DNA from: Anaerolineae bacterium
GTDB taxonomy: Bacteria; Chloroflexota; Anaerolineae; Aggregatilineales; Phototrophicaceae
Assembly: GCA_023382675.1 (NCBI GenBank)
Contig: JAHDWN010000021.1
Location: 65,789 to 110,795, forward strand
Direction of reading: 5' to 3'
DNA: 45,007 nt
Below the pieces are notes generated by a model. That model saw nothing but the letters and a program-made list of their open reading frames with translations, had not been told where the DNA came from and searched no databases. The position numbers were made by a program, and so were the translations under genes. Shown in pieces: positions 7,933 to 15,409 of the stretch (positions are counted from its first letter, which is position 1; every line of letters begins with the position of its first letter).

Positions 7933-8739
7933 ATGTCGAATGATGTTCAGCACGATCAACCTGCTAGTCCATCGGTTGCCGCGACTCTGGAAGTGGGAGA
8001 CGGCAAAAAGATCGTCGCCTATTCCATCAATCCCAATATGAATATGGAGCTTGTCCCTGCGAGCCAGGAGCGCACATGGATGGATGCGACGCGAATGCGC
8101 TTCGCCTATCGGTGTCTACCCTTGCTGATTGCTAATCAGCACGGCTGGTGGATTCTCAACAATCACAAATTCAAGGCAATGTGGGATGGAACGGATGGGC
8201 CGGAGTCAATCCGTATCAAGTATGCCAAAGGCGCGAAGGAACCATTTTCTGCCCTCAGCCATTTCGGGCACGGCGTTTTGACCTTCAGCCTGCCTTATCT
8301 CTTTCGCACACCGCCCGGTTACAACATGGTCGTGCGCGGCCCATCGAACATGCCTAAAGACGGTATCGCTGCGCTGGATGGTATCGTCGAAACCGACTGG
8401 AATGTCGCCACTTTCACGATGAACTGGTTGTTCACCCGGTCGCATTATCCGGTCATTTTCGAAGCGGGCGAACCTATTTGCATGATTTACCCGGTCAAGC
8501 GCGGCGAGGTTGAACAGTTCGACGGCGAAATTCGCCCCATTGCGGATGCGCCTGATGTCGAGGAGGCATACACCAACTGGTCGCAGAGCCGCAATCGGTT
8601 CAATGAGCAGCTTCACGTCCCTGACAGCGAAGAAGCCCGTCAGGGTTGGCAGAAAGAATATTTCCAGGGCGCAATGGGGTCGGCCAAGAACGAAAGTCAT
8701 CAAACTCGCTTGAACGTTCGCAAATTTCAGCAGAAGTAA
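7933..8739 (+). CDS. DUF6065-like protein
   Basis: This 268-residue soluble protein resembles the uncharacterised DUF6065 family in its order of conserved blocks: RTWMDATRMRFAYRCLPL, ANQHGWWILN, FGHGVLTFSLPYLFRTPPGY, then a GP-N-PKDG segment followed by GIVETDW and TFTMNWLFTR, and FEAGEPICMIYP. It has no signal peptide or membrane segment. The start at 7933 is chosen because GGAGAG lies 9 nt upstream. A TTG 39 nt further up extends the frame but has no ribosome site. It has its own TATAAT promoter element. Members of this family elsewhere lie near secondary-metabolite or 2-oxoglutarate-oxygenase genes, but no such neighbour exists here. Function unknown; family name from memory. Confidence 0.72.
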   Translation: MSNDVQHDQPASPSVAATLEVGDGKKIVAYSINPNMNMELVPASQERTWMDATRMRFAYRCLPLLIANQHGWWILNNHKFKAMWDGTDGPESIRIKYAKGAKEPFSALSHFGHGVLTFSLPYLFRTPPGYNMVVRGPSNMPKDGIAALDGIVETDWNVATFTMNWLFTRSHYPVIFEAGEPICMIYPVKRGEVEQFDGEIRPIADAPDVEEAYTNWSQSRNRFNEQLHVPDSEEARQGWQKEYFQGAMGSAKNESHQTRLNVRKFQQK

Positions 8740-8946
8740 CTTACGCGGTGTTTTTCCGGTGCGAAACTCTGATGCCTGAATGAGGGCAGCCTTCTTGCTC
8801 GCGCGCGCTTGAGGATAAATCTTTCTTCTTCTTCCAGGGTACGCGTTGTGCTGAGGTGTACCTGTGTTTAGTGTGTGTCAGGCTTTATTTGGGCGCAGGC
8901 TGGATTTCAGCAACGAGACAGGTGACAGACCACAATCCGATAGAAA

Positions 8947-9939
8947 TCAAGCCTCGTCGTTTGCGTCTTCGTTTTCCGCCTCAATCATCCATGCAGGCGT
9001 CGGTGTCAACTTCTCCACAGGTTTGCCACGTCGCGTGACGAAGTGGTCGAGATCGCGCGCCACGTATGCATTGGGGAAATAGCGGCGCGCCTCGTTGATG
9101 ATGTCGATCTCGCGATAGCGCCGCGACACGTGGTTGAGGATGAGCGATCCGACATTGCACTCGGCTGCCAGTTCGGCGGCCTGCCGCGCGGTCAAGTGCC
9201 CAAAATGGCCTGCCTGCTCTGCCTCGGTGTCCAGAAAGGTGGCTTCGATGATCAGCGTGTTGGCATCCTGCACATATTCTTTCAAATTGTCGGTACGCCC
9301 GGTATCGCCAATATAGATCAGCTTGACGCCGGGCAACTCGTCGCCAAGCACCATATCCGGCGTGATCACCCGCCCATCGGCAAGCGTCACGCTGTTGCCC
9401 GCGACCAGTTGCCCGCGTTCTGGACCTACAGGCACGCCGAGCGCATCGGCTTTTTGCGCGAGAAATGGTCGCCGCGCCTTTTCTTCGAAGCTGTAACCAA
9501 AATTGCCGGACCCGCGATGTGTGACCGGAAATGCGGATACGGCGAACTGTTTCGTTTCAGCGAACAACCCTGGCTTGAGATCGTACATGTGGATAGCGAT
9601 AGGCAGTCGCTCGTAGTCTAATACGACGCCATAGAGCAGTGTGCTGACACGATCAAGCGTGGTCTTGCCACCCCAGATCTCGACCTGGTCAATGCTTTCC
9701 CAGTGGGCAAAGGTAGACATCAGGCCGCCCAGCCCCAGGATGTGGTCGAGATGGCCGTGGGTCAGCAGGATGCGATTCAGGCGCTTGAAGCCGATGCCGC
9801 TGCGCAGAATCTGGCGCTGAGTGCCCTCACCACAATCGACCAGGAAGCGATACTCACCGGCGAGGATGGCGGTTGCGCTTAAACCCCTGTGAATGGACGG
9901 GGCGGAAGCGGATGTGCCGAGAAAAACGATCTCAAACAT
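8947..9939 (-). CDS. rnz: ribonuclease Z (tRNA 3'-endonuclease)
   Basis: This 330-residue metallo-beta-lactamase-fold nuclease removes the 3' trailer from tRNA precursors. The zinc motif is THGHLDH (HxHxDH) near residue 62, preceded by FLGTSASAP and FLVDCGEGTQ, both classic RNase Z blocks. The exosite arm follows the bacterial pattern (KADALGVPVGP, then NSVTLADGRVITPDMVLG). Later ligands are seen in YIGDTGRT, EATFLD and NHVSRRY. The ATG at 9939 (MFEIVFLG) is preferred over a start 33 nt upstream because the family begins exactly there. The C-terminal tail carries a short acidic end (ENEDANDEA). Length is normal for the short form. It stands alone, leftward, separated by about 200 nt of unremarkable DNA from the DUF6065-like gene. 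Confidence 0.93.
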   Translation of the reverse strand: MFEIVFLGTSASAPSIHRGLSATAILAGEYRFLVDCGEGTQRQILRSGIGFKRLNRILLTHGHLDHILGLGGLMSTFAHWESIDQVEIWGGKTTLDRVSTLLYGVVLDYERLPIAIHMYDLKPGLFAETKQFAVSAFPVTHRGSGNFGYSFEEKARRPFLAQKADALGVPVGPERGQLVAGNSVTLADGRVITPDMVLGDELPGVKLIYIGDTGRTDNLKEYVQDANTLIIEATFLDTEAEQAGHFGHLTARQAAELAAECNVGSLILNHVSRRYREIDIINEARRYFPNAYVARDLDHFVTRRGKPVEKLTPTPAWMIEAENEDANDEA

Positions 9940-10054
9940 AAGCGTTGTGAATGATGCCTTGTGACAAAGCACGCGAAAGTGATAACGGCCTGTATTCTCC
10001 CAGCACGCGGCTTATCCGGGAATAGCCAATTCAACCGTCTGGCCCAGGCAGCGA

Positions 10055-12064
10055 CTAGCGCGCAATGCGAATTGCCCCTACGAACAGCCGGTCGCCGCGC
10101 AGTTGATCGCCATCGAACACGCCTAAACGAGTACCCCGGTTGCGTTCATATGCGCCGATAGAGAGCACGTAGTCCCCGTCCGGTATCGTATGTGGCAACT
10201 GCAAGAATGTCGTCTGGACGATAACGTCACGCAGTTTGAGCAAATCAGCCCGCACACCGATGGTATCGGCCTGTACGGCGATCACAGCGGGATCGGAGAG
10301 CAAATGCGTGAAAAACCGGAGGTCAGAAGGTACCTGGCCGTCAACGCGCCAGTAGGTATAGACGGGGACGACTGCGCCTGGAGCGTAGGCGTCACTAGTC
10401 GCGCGCTCATAGCCCAGGAACGTGATGTTGCCCCCAAGGCGCACAGGCGTTTCGGCAATCGTATTGGCGCTGCCAGTTTCGGGCGCGAATGAGGCCGTGG
10501 CTGTGGTTGTGAAGCGCCCAATCGTATCGGCGAGCGACTGGCTCACGTCGAGCGTGATTACGGCGTCCGGCGGCACATTCGTCGTCTGAAGTGTCCCCTG
10601 GTTCACCCACTCGGTGAGATATGGATTCACACGCGCGAGGCCATCCGGCTCCAGAAAGATGATCTGCTGCCGGTTGCCGCCGTCTGCCAGCACGAGGGCG
10701 CTGCCGCAATCGGCATAACGCAGCGACACATCTTCCTGGTGCATCATCAAGGCGAGAATCTGAGCATCGACGAGTTGCGGCGCGTCGTTCGGAGGATAAA
10801 GTTCGGGCGTGCAAATGATGCTCGGTGTTGTCTTTGCGGTGCGATCCAGATACCAGGCCAGGGAACCCAGGCGCGCATGATAAGCGGTTTGCACATCGGG
10901 CAGCGCGCGCCAGCGTACAAACAGGTCGTTCCATGTCCACACGACATTGAAAGCCACCAGGACTACCAGCGCGATGCTGAGTACCAGTCGCCCAGACCGC
11001 GAGATGCTGGCAGATAGTGCCCCGACGCCAGCGCCGAATAGCAGCGCCAGGACGGGCAAGATGAGGGCGAAACGCGTGAAATCCGGGCTACTGGGTGCGA
11101 TCAAGGCCAGGGGGAACAAAATGATCGCGGCGATCAGCATCAGGGCGAAGCGCGTTTGTTTCCAGTAGCGAAGCGCTACCGCCAATCCCAGGGCAGCAAG
11201 GATACCGCTGATGAGATCGATTAGTGGGCGTTCAGGTAAGTTGTATACTGGGTTGCCGTCGCCGCGAAATATCAGACCTGCCACGCCATTGAATATCGTT
11301 GCGAAAAGCCCGTCACCGGGTCGCGCCAGGACTCGACCAGCGCCTGCGAGTTCTGGCTGACGAATGCTCGCAATCAAATAGGGCATCACTATGATGATCA
11401 TCACGAGGATGGCGAAGCTCGTGAATCCGAGCGTGTAGCGTGAGATGGGCTGCCGCGTCAACACCATGAAACCGATAAACAACATCGCCATCAGCACGAT
11501 GCCAAAATGGAGCGGGTGAATATAGAAACCAACACCCAGGAGCACTCCGAGCGCCGCGAATGTGATCGAGTTCGGCGGGCGGGCAGGGCGTGTGCGATAG
11601 ACAGAGAGCGATTGCGCGAGCGTGAGCATGGTCGCCGCTGTCATGAGCGGTAGCATCGTCTCGGGTAGAGGAGCGCGGGCGAGCAGCGACGGAAACAGGC
11701 CGAACGCCAGCAATGCCATCGCGGCGAGGCCGGCAAGTGGCCCCAGCAAGCGTTTACCCAGCACATACACTACAGCCAGAGTGATCATACTGATGAATAC
11801 CGAAGGCAGCCGATAACCGAGCAAGCCGTTGCTGGTGAAGGTGGTCATGGCAACGATCAAGATCTGGTAGAGCGATTCGCTCCCTTCGCCGCGCAGGTTG
11901 TAATACGTTTCGATGGTGCCGTCGCGCACGGTTTCGGCGATACGCACGTTATCAATTTCGTCGTTGCTTAATCCGGGCGGCAGAGTAGCCAGATCGTGCA
12001 AGCGAAAGACGGCCGCTGCCAGCAAAATCACGACAGCCAGCGCGTAACTTATCCGGTCGGACAA
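10055..12064 (-). CDS. GT-C membrane glycosyltransferase, GT39/ArnT-like
   Basis: This 669-residue polytopic protein begins with a helix (ALAVVILLAAAVFRL) followed by a PPGLSNDEIDNVRIAETV loop. The Asp-Glu pair after helix 1 is the GT-C catalytic signature also seen in PMT and ArnT. About 11-12 helices occupy the first 400 residues. The C-terminal 270 residues are extracytoplasmic and include a beta-rich domain (LGGNITFLGYERATSDAYAP, YTYWRVDGQVPSDLRFF) of the kind often fused to these enzymes. It probably transfers a sugar from a polyprenyl carrier at the outer face of the membrane. It lies downstream of the GH39-like block in the same direction, about 80 nt after the CopD-like gene. Confidence 0.83.
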   Translation of the reverse strand: MSDRISYALAVVILLAAAVFRLHDLATLPPGLSNDEIDNVRIAETVRDGTIETYYNLRGEGSESLYQILIVAMTTFTSNGLLGYRLPSVFISMITLAVVYVLGKRLLGPLAGLAAMALLAFGLFPSLLARAPLPETMLPLMTAATMLTLAQSLSVYRTRPARPPNSITFAALGVLLGVGFYIHPLHFGIVLMAMLFIGFMVLTRQPISRYTLGFTSFAILVMIIIVMPYLIASIRQPELAGAGRVLARPGDGLFATIFNGVAGLIFRGDGNPVYNLPERPLIDLISGILAALGLAVALRYWKQTRFALMLIAAIILFPLALIAPSSPDFTRFALILPVLALLFGAGVGALSASISRSGRLVLSIALVVLVAFNVVWTWNDLFVRWRALPDVQTAYHARLGSLAWYLDRTAKTTPSIICTPELYPPNDAPQLVDAQILALMMHQEDVSLRYADCGSALVLADGGNRQQIIFLEPDGLARVNPYLTEWVNQGTLQTTNVPPDAVITLDVSQSLADTIGRFTTTATASFAPETGSANTIAETPVRLGGNITFLGYERATSDAYAPGAVVPVYTYWRVDGQVPSDLRFFTHLLSDPAVIAVQADTIGVRADLLKLRDVIVQTTFLQLPHTIPDGDYVLSIGAYERNRGTRLGVFDGDQLRGDRLFVGAIRIAR

Positions 12065-12143
12065 GGGAATCCCTCTCTAAGCGTTTCGGTGCGGGCCATC
12101 AAACTTCAGTTCTGGTATTTCACGAAGAAGCGAACTCGACAAT

Positions 12144-12650
12144 CTATAGCGCCGTTGCCCAGGCGGTGAAGCCGAGCACAGCAATACCGAGTAGTAAATT
12201 AATCCACGTCAGGCGTACTTCGTGCCGACGCAGCCGCTCATGATCAGCCGGATTGCCCTTGCCACGTTCGAGCATAAAGGTGGCCCGCTCCAGCGCCGGG
12301 ATCGTGACCAACTGAAGCACCAGCCCGACCGCAACCATGCCGATCACCGCGATATGCTTGAGCAAAATGGCGATGCTCCATTGATTGTTGAATTGGAGCA
12401 TTCCCTGATAGTTCGGGTCGCCCGCCATCTGGAACATGCCCGTGGCAATCAGCAGTGCCAGGCTCAGATTGCTTAACGGCGTGAAGCGCTTGCGCAGCCG
12501 CGTCATCAAGGTGAGCAAGGCCGGATTTTCCGCCAGTGCGCGGCGTGCCTCCGGGATCACCAGCACTGTGAGAATGACAAGTCCGCCGATCCAGACGACC
12601 GTGGCGACGAGGTGGATGAAGTAGCTAAGAGCAAGGAGTGACGGGGACAA
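12144..12650 (-). CDS. CopD-like four-helix membrane protein
   Basis: This 168-residue integral membrane protein has four helices, with YFIHLVATVVWIGGLVILTV first and NLLLGIAVLGFTAW last. The conserved His in the first helix and VWIGG match the copper-resistance D (CopD/PcoD-like) family. The start was set at TTG 12650, since GGAGG lies 9 nt upstream and the reading frame further back is the antisense of another gene. It overlaps the end of the GH39-like gene by 26 nt, so the two are translationally linked. A role in copper handling is only a family guess. Some members are haem or quinone-related four-helix proteins of unknown job. Confidence 0.75.
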   Translation of the reverse strand: MSPSLLALSYFIHLVATVVWIGGLVILTVLVIPEARRALAENPALLTLMTRLRKRFTPLSNLSLALLIATGMFQMAGDPNYQGMLQFNNQWSIAILLKHIAVIGMVAVGLVLQLVTIPALERATFMLERGKGNPADHERLRRHEVRLTWINLLLGIAVLGFTAWATAL

Positions 12651-13851
12651 GACCGAGCGCCTCCGGACTATCTGGTGCGCGTGCCGGGATGAGCCGGTCG
12701 CCACAGTACTTTGCCATGTTTGCCAGGTCAATGTAGGCAAGACGAGTATACCCGTATGGTGTCGTAATTGCCCACCACCATTCCTCGTCAGATTCAGTCC
12801 AGTCCGGGTTGGCAATGTAGATGGCCGACACCAGCCCGACCCAGGGCCGCCAATGAAAGGCCGCATATTCAAATGCGGCGACCAGGTTCCTGGCCTGTGT
12901 CTCTTCATCCACGGCAAACCAACTGTAATTCGGATTGACCTGATCCGTTGTCCAGCCTGTCTCCAGGATGGCGACCTGGCGCGCCGCATCGCCATTCGCG
13001 ATCATGATCTTGCGCAGGTCTTCTACTCGGCGGAAAGTGAAGAAGCGCTGTCCGCCAGCGCGTTCGGCCTCGTCCGGGCTGAGTTGTGGCTCGGAAAATC
13101 CTGGAGCGTGCATACCGACCACATCGATGTAGTGTTGAAATCCGGCGTCGTACATTTCCTGGAGGTACAGATCATCCGGTCGGGCAGTGGCGTCATCAGT
13201 GCCTGTCGGCGACAGACCGGGAGAAATTAAGATCGCATCAGAGTCGGCTGTACGAATGGCATCGCTGCAAGCGGCCAATAACTGCACGAATGCGCTGGCA
13301 TTAGGCGGGCGATTACCCCATTCGCGGCTGAGATTTGGCTCATTCCAGATTTGGTATGCGGCGATCCGACCACGATAGCGCGTGGCAATCGTCGCGCAGT
13401 AGTTCGCAAAATCTGCCAGATCATCCGGCGGGGCGTCCAAATACTCTTCAGAACCGCGATCTGGCAAGCTGGGATGCGCCCAATCGGGGGTGTCGCTCAA
13501 ACGCACAACCAGTTTCAAGCCGCGCCGTTCAATCTCTTCCAGAATGCGATCACTCTGGCTGAAATCTAAAGCTCCGGCAAACGGCTCCACATCTTCCCAG
13601 GCGAAAGTCTGTTTGACGTGGCTGAAGACCATCTGGCGCACCCAGTCGAGGTCACGTCCAGCAAAACCATGATCCCACCAGACAAACGCCTGAATCCCAT
13701 AGGTGAGCGGCGTAAATGGCGGATCGGTGACACGAAAACCTAGAAATGGATCGGTTGAAGAGAGCGGTACAGAGATGAGAAGCGCCGAGGCCAGCGCAAG
13801 GAGCAATGCGCGCATCATAGAGACGATCGTCCGGTGCAGGCAACGAAGCAT
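12625..13851 (-). CDS. exported GH39-like glycoside hydrolase family protein (copy 4)
   Basis: This 408-residue protein has an N-terminal signal (MMRALLLALASALLIS) and a TIM-barrel related to GH39/GH5 clan-A hydrolases. The acid/base motif QIWNEPNLSREWG lies near residue 169 and the nucleophile region VAILETGWTTDQ near residue 296. Both carboxylates are present, so it may be active, perhaps on a xyloside or surface polysaccharide. It is the most divergent of four tandem related genes. Its C-terminal region replaces the ITEFGW/TELGY block with ETGWT and has extra Trp residues (EEWWWAI). Translation could start at 13851 or at the ATG pair near 13818; the latter gives a cleaner signal peptide. 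The next gene overlaps its end. Confidence 0.82.
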   Translation of the reverse strand: MLRCLHRTIVSMMRALLLALASALLISVPLSSTDPFLGFRVTDPPFTPLTYGIQAFVWWDHGFAGRDLDWVRQMVFSHVKQTFAWEDVEPFAGALDFSQSDRILEEIERRGLKLVVRLSDTPDWAHPSLPDRGSEEYLDAPPDDLADFANYCATIATRYRGRIAAYQIWNEPNLSREWGNRPPNASAFVQLLAACSDAIRTADSDAILISPGLSPTGTDDATARPDDLYLQEMYDAGFQHYIDVVGMHAPGFSEPQLSPDEAERAGGQRFFTFRRVEDLRKIMIANGDAARQVAILETGWTTDQVNPNYSWFAVDEETQARNLVAAFEYAAFHWRPWVGLVSAIYIANPDWTESDEEWWWAITTPYGYTRLAYIDLANMAKYCGDRLIPARAPDSPEALGLVPVTPCS

Positions 13852-13893
13852 GGCCGGGCAATACGCATATTCCCCGGCCTGTTCTTCTGTCGG

Positions 13894-15345
13894 CTAATTG
13901 AACTGTGCTTCGTATGCGCGATTCCAGTCGCGCACGGCATCGAACACAGGGCGGAACAGGAAGCCGGGACCAATGATCGAATAGAAGACATTGTCGTTCT
14001 GCGGGTCCCATCCGGCTTGTGGCCCGTAATTCAGATTCCACAGGAATGCCAGACGGACGAAACCCCAATCGGCCATGTTTTGGAGCGCGGCCACGGTGAA
14101 ATCGCGCTGTTCCTGAAGCGAGTTGTCGAGCGCAAACTCAAATCCCTGGCGCACAGTGCCATTGAAACCGACGCTCTCATCGAAGCCCTCGGTCGATGCC
14201 CAACCGAACTCGGTGATACATAGCTTCTGTTTCCCACCGGCCAGAGCGATCTTGTTGGCATATTGCTCCAGGGTGCTGCGGAAGCTCCAGCTGTGGTGCG
14301 GGTTATCGAAGGGGCCACGGAACCGTGCCGTTGGATCGTTCGGAATGGCATCCCAGCGATAGTCCGGGCTGACGTTGATGCCGTTGTGATGCACGCCGAC
14401 ACAATCTGTGTAGTTCAACATACCAGCCTGGATCATCTGATCCATGTAGACAAAGTCGTCCCATGCCCGCACGCCGTCGCTCAAGCCGGTGGGCGAGAGC
14501 GCGCCGCTGATGACGATGATGCCTGGGTCGATATTCTTGATCGCCTGATATGACAGCCGCAGCATCTCGACGTAATTGGCGGCACTCAGTCCGCGCGCGG
14601 ATGTCCACTCACGATCAAGATTGTGCTCGTTCCAGACCTCAACCGCATGGATCATGCCCGGATAGCGTTCGAGAAGCTGGACGACAAAATTGACGTAATC
14701 GTTGTAATCTGCGGGTGGCCCATGCTGCTCCAGGTTCACCCCTGGCTCGCGCGACCAGGCGGGCGCGGTCACCACCGATGCCAGCACGTGCAAGCCCTGC
14801 TCACTGGCCGCTGGGAGGTACAGATCGGTCTGTGACCAATCAAAGTTGCCCTTTTCGGGTTCAACCTGTTCCCACCGAATCTGCATTTTGACCCAGTTGA
14901 CGCTCAACTGATTCTTAGCGACATTGGCCCACTGGTTCATCAGATCCGGATTCAAATCTGGCGGTATTTGTACCTGGACGCCGACTTCAAAGCGATCCAC
15001 TTCCGTGGGCAGCAGCGTGGGCTGCGGCGCAGAGGTCGCTGCCTGCGCGACCGCCTGAACCGGCGCAGTGTCGCTCGGTTCTCTGGTTGGCTCCTGAGTG
15101 AGCTGACGGGTGGGGAAGGCGGTGTTCGTCGGGATGATCACGCCCTCGCTGGCGGAGCTTGGCGGGATGGCGACGTTGCGCATCGCGGTGTTCGCACGCC
15201 CGTTCGACAGGTTAAACGCGCCGTAGGCAAAGTAAATCGCCAGGAAAGTGCAAATACCGACAATCAGGGTCAGCGCTGACCAGATCAGAACGAAACTGCG
15301 GATCTGGCGGCGCTTTCGGATTTGCTGTGTCGTGAGAATGCTCAT
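13894..15345 (-). CDS. membrane-anchored GH39-like protein (copy 3)
   Basis: This 483-residue protein has a basic N-terminus and a single uncleaved helix (residues 17-40, FVLIWSALTLIVGICTFLAI), then a Thr/Pro-rich spacer to about residue 110, then a GH39-like TIM-barrel. The acid/base segment is VEVWNEHNLDREW near residue 238, with His in place of the usual Pro after Glu. The nucleophile segment is KLCITEFGWASTEG near residue 377. Thus both catalytic Glu residues are kept. The protein faces outward, tethered to the membrane. It lies 64 nt after the stop of copy 2, with a stable hairpin between them, and 42 nt before copy 4. The substrate is unknown. Confidence 0.85.
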   Translation of the reverse strand: MSILTTQQIRKRRQIRSFVLIWSALTLIVGICTFLAIYFAYGAFNLSNGRANTAMRNVAIPPSSASEGVIIPTNTAFPTRQLTQEPTREPSDTAPVQAVAQAATSAPQPTLLPTEVDRFEVGVQVQIPPDLNPDLMNQWANVAKNQLSVNWVKMQIRWEQVEPEKGNFDWSQTDLYLPAASEQGLHVLASVVTAPAWSREPGVNLEQHGPPADYNDYVNFVVQLLERYPGMIHAVEVWNEHNLDREWTSARGLSAANYVEMLRLSYQAIKNIDPGIIVISGALSPTGLSDGVRAWDDFVYMDQMIQAGMLNYTDCVGVHHNGINVSPDYRWDAIPNDPTARFRGPFDNPHHSWSFRSTLEQYANKIALAGGKQKLCITEFGWASTEGFDESVGFNGTVRQGFEFALDNSLQEQRDFTVAALQNMADWGFVRLAFLWNLNYGPQAGWDPQNDNVFYSIIGPGFLFRPVFDAVRDWNRAYEAQFN

Positions 15346-15368
15346 GGTAAGTCCCTAACGTGAATCGT

Positions 15369-15393
15369 TGGGGTCTGGCAGTGCCAAACCCCA
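15369..15393. other. stable hairpin between two GH39-like genes
   Basis: TGGGGT-C-TGGC, loop AGT, GCCA-A-ACCCCA forms a 10-bp stem with one mismatch, in the 64-nt gap between copies 2 and 3. Read leftward, in the direction of the genes, it has no U-run, so it looks more like an mRNA processing or stability element or a partial attenuator than a full terminator. Confidence 0.5.
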
Positions 15394-15409
15394 GTTTTCA
15401 ATCGGTTTG

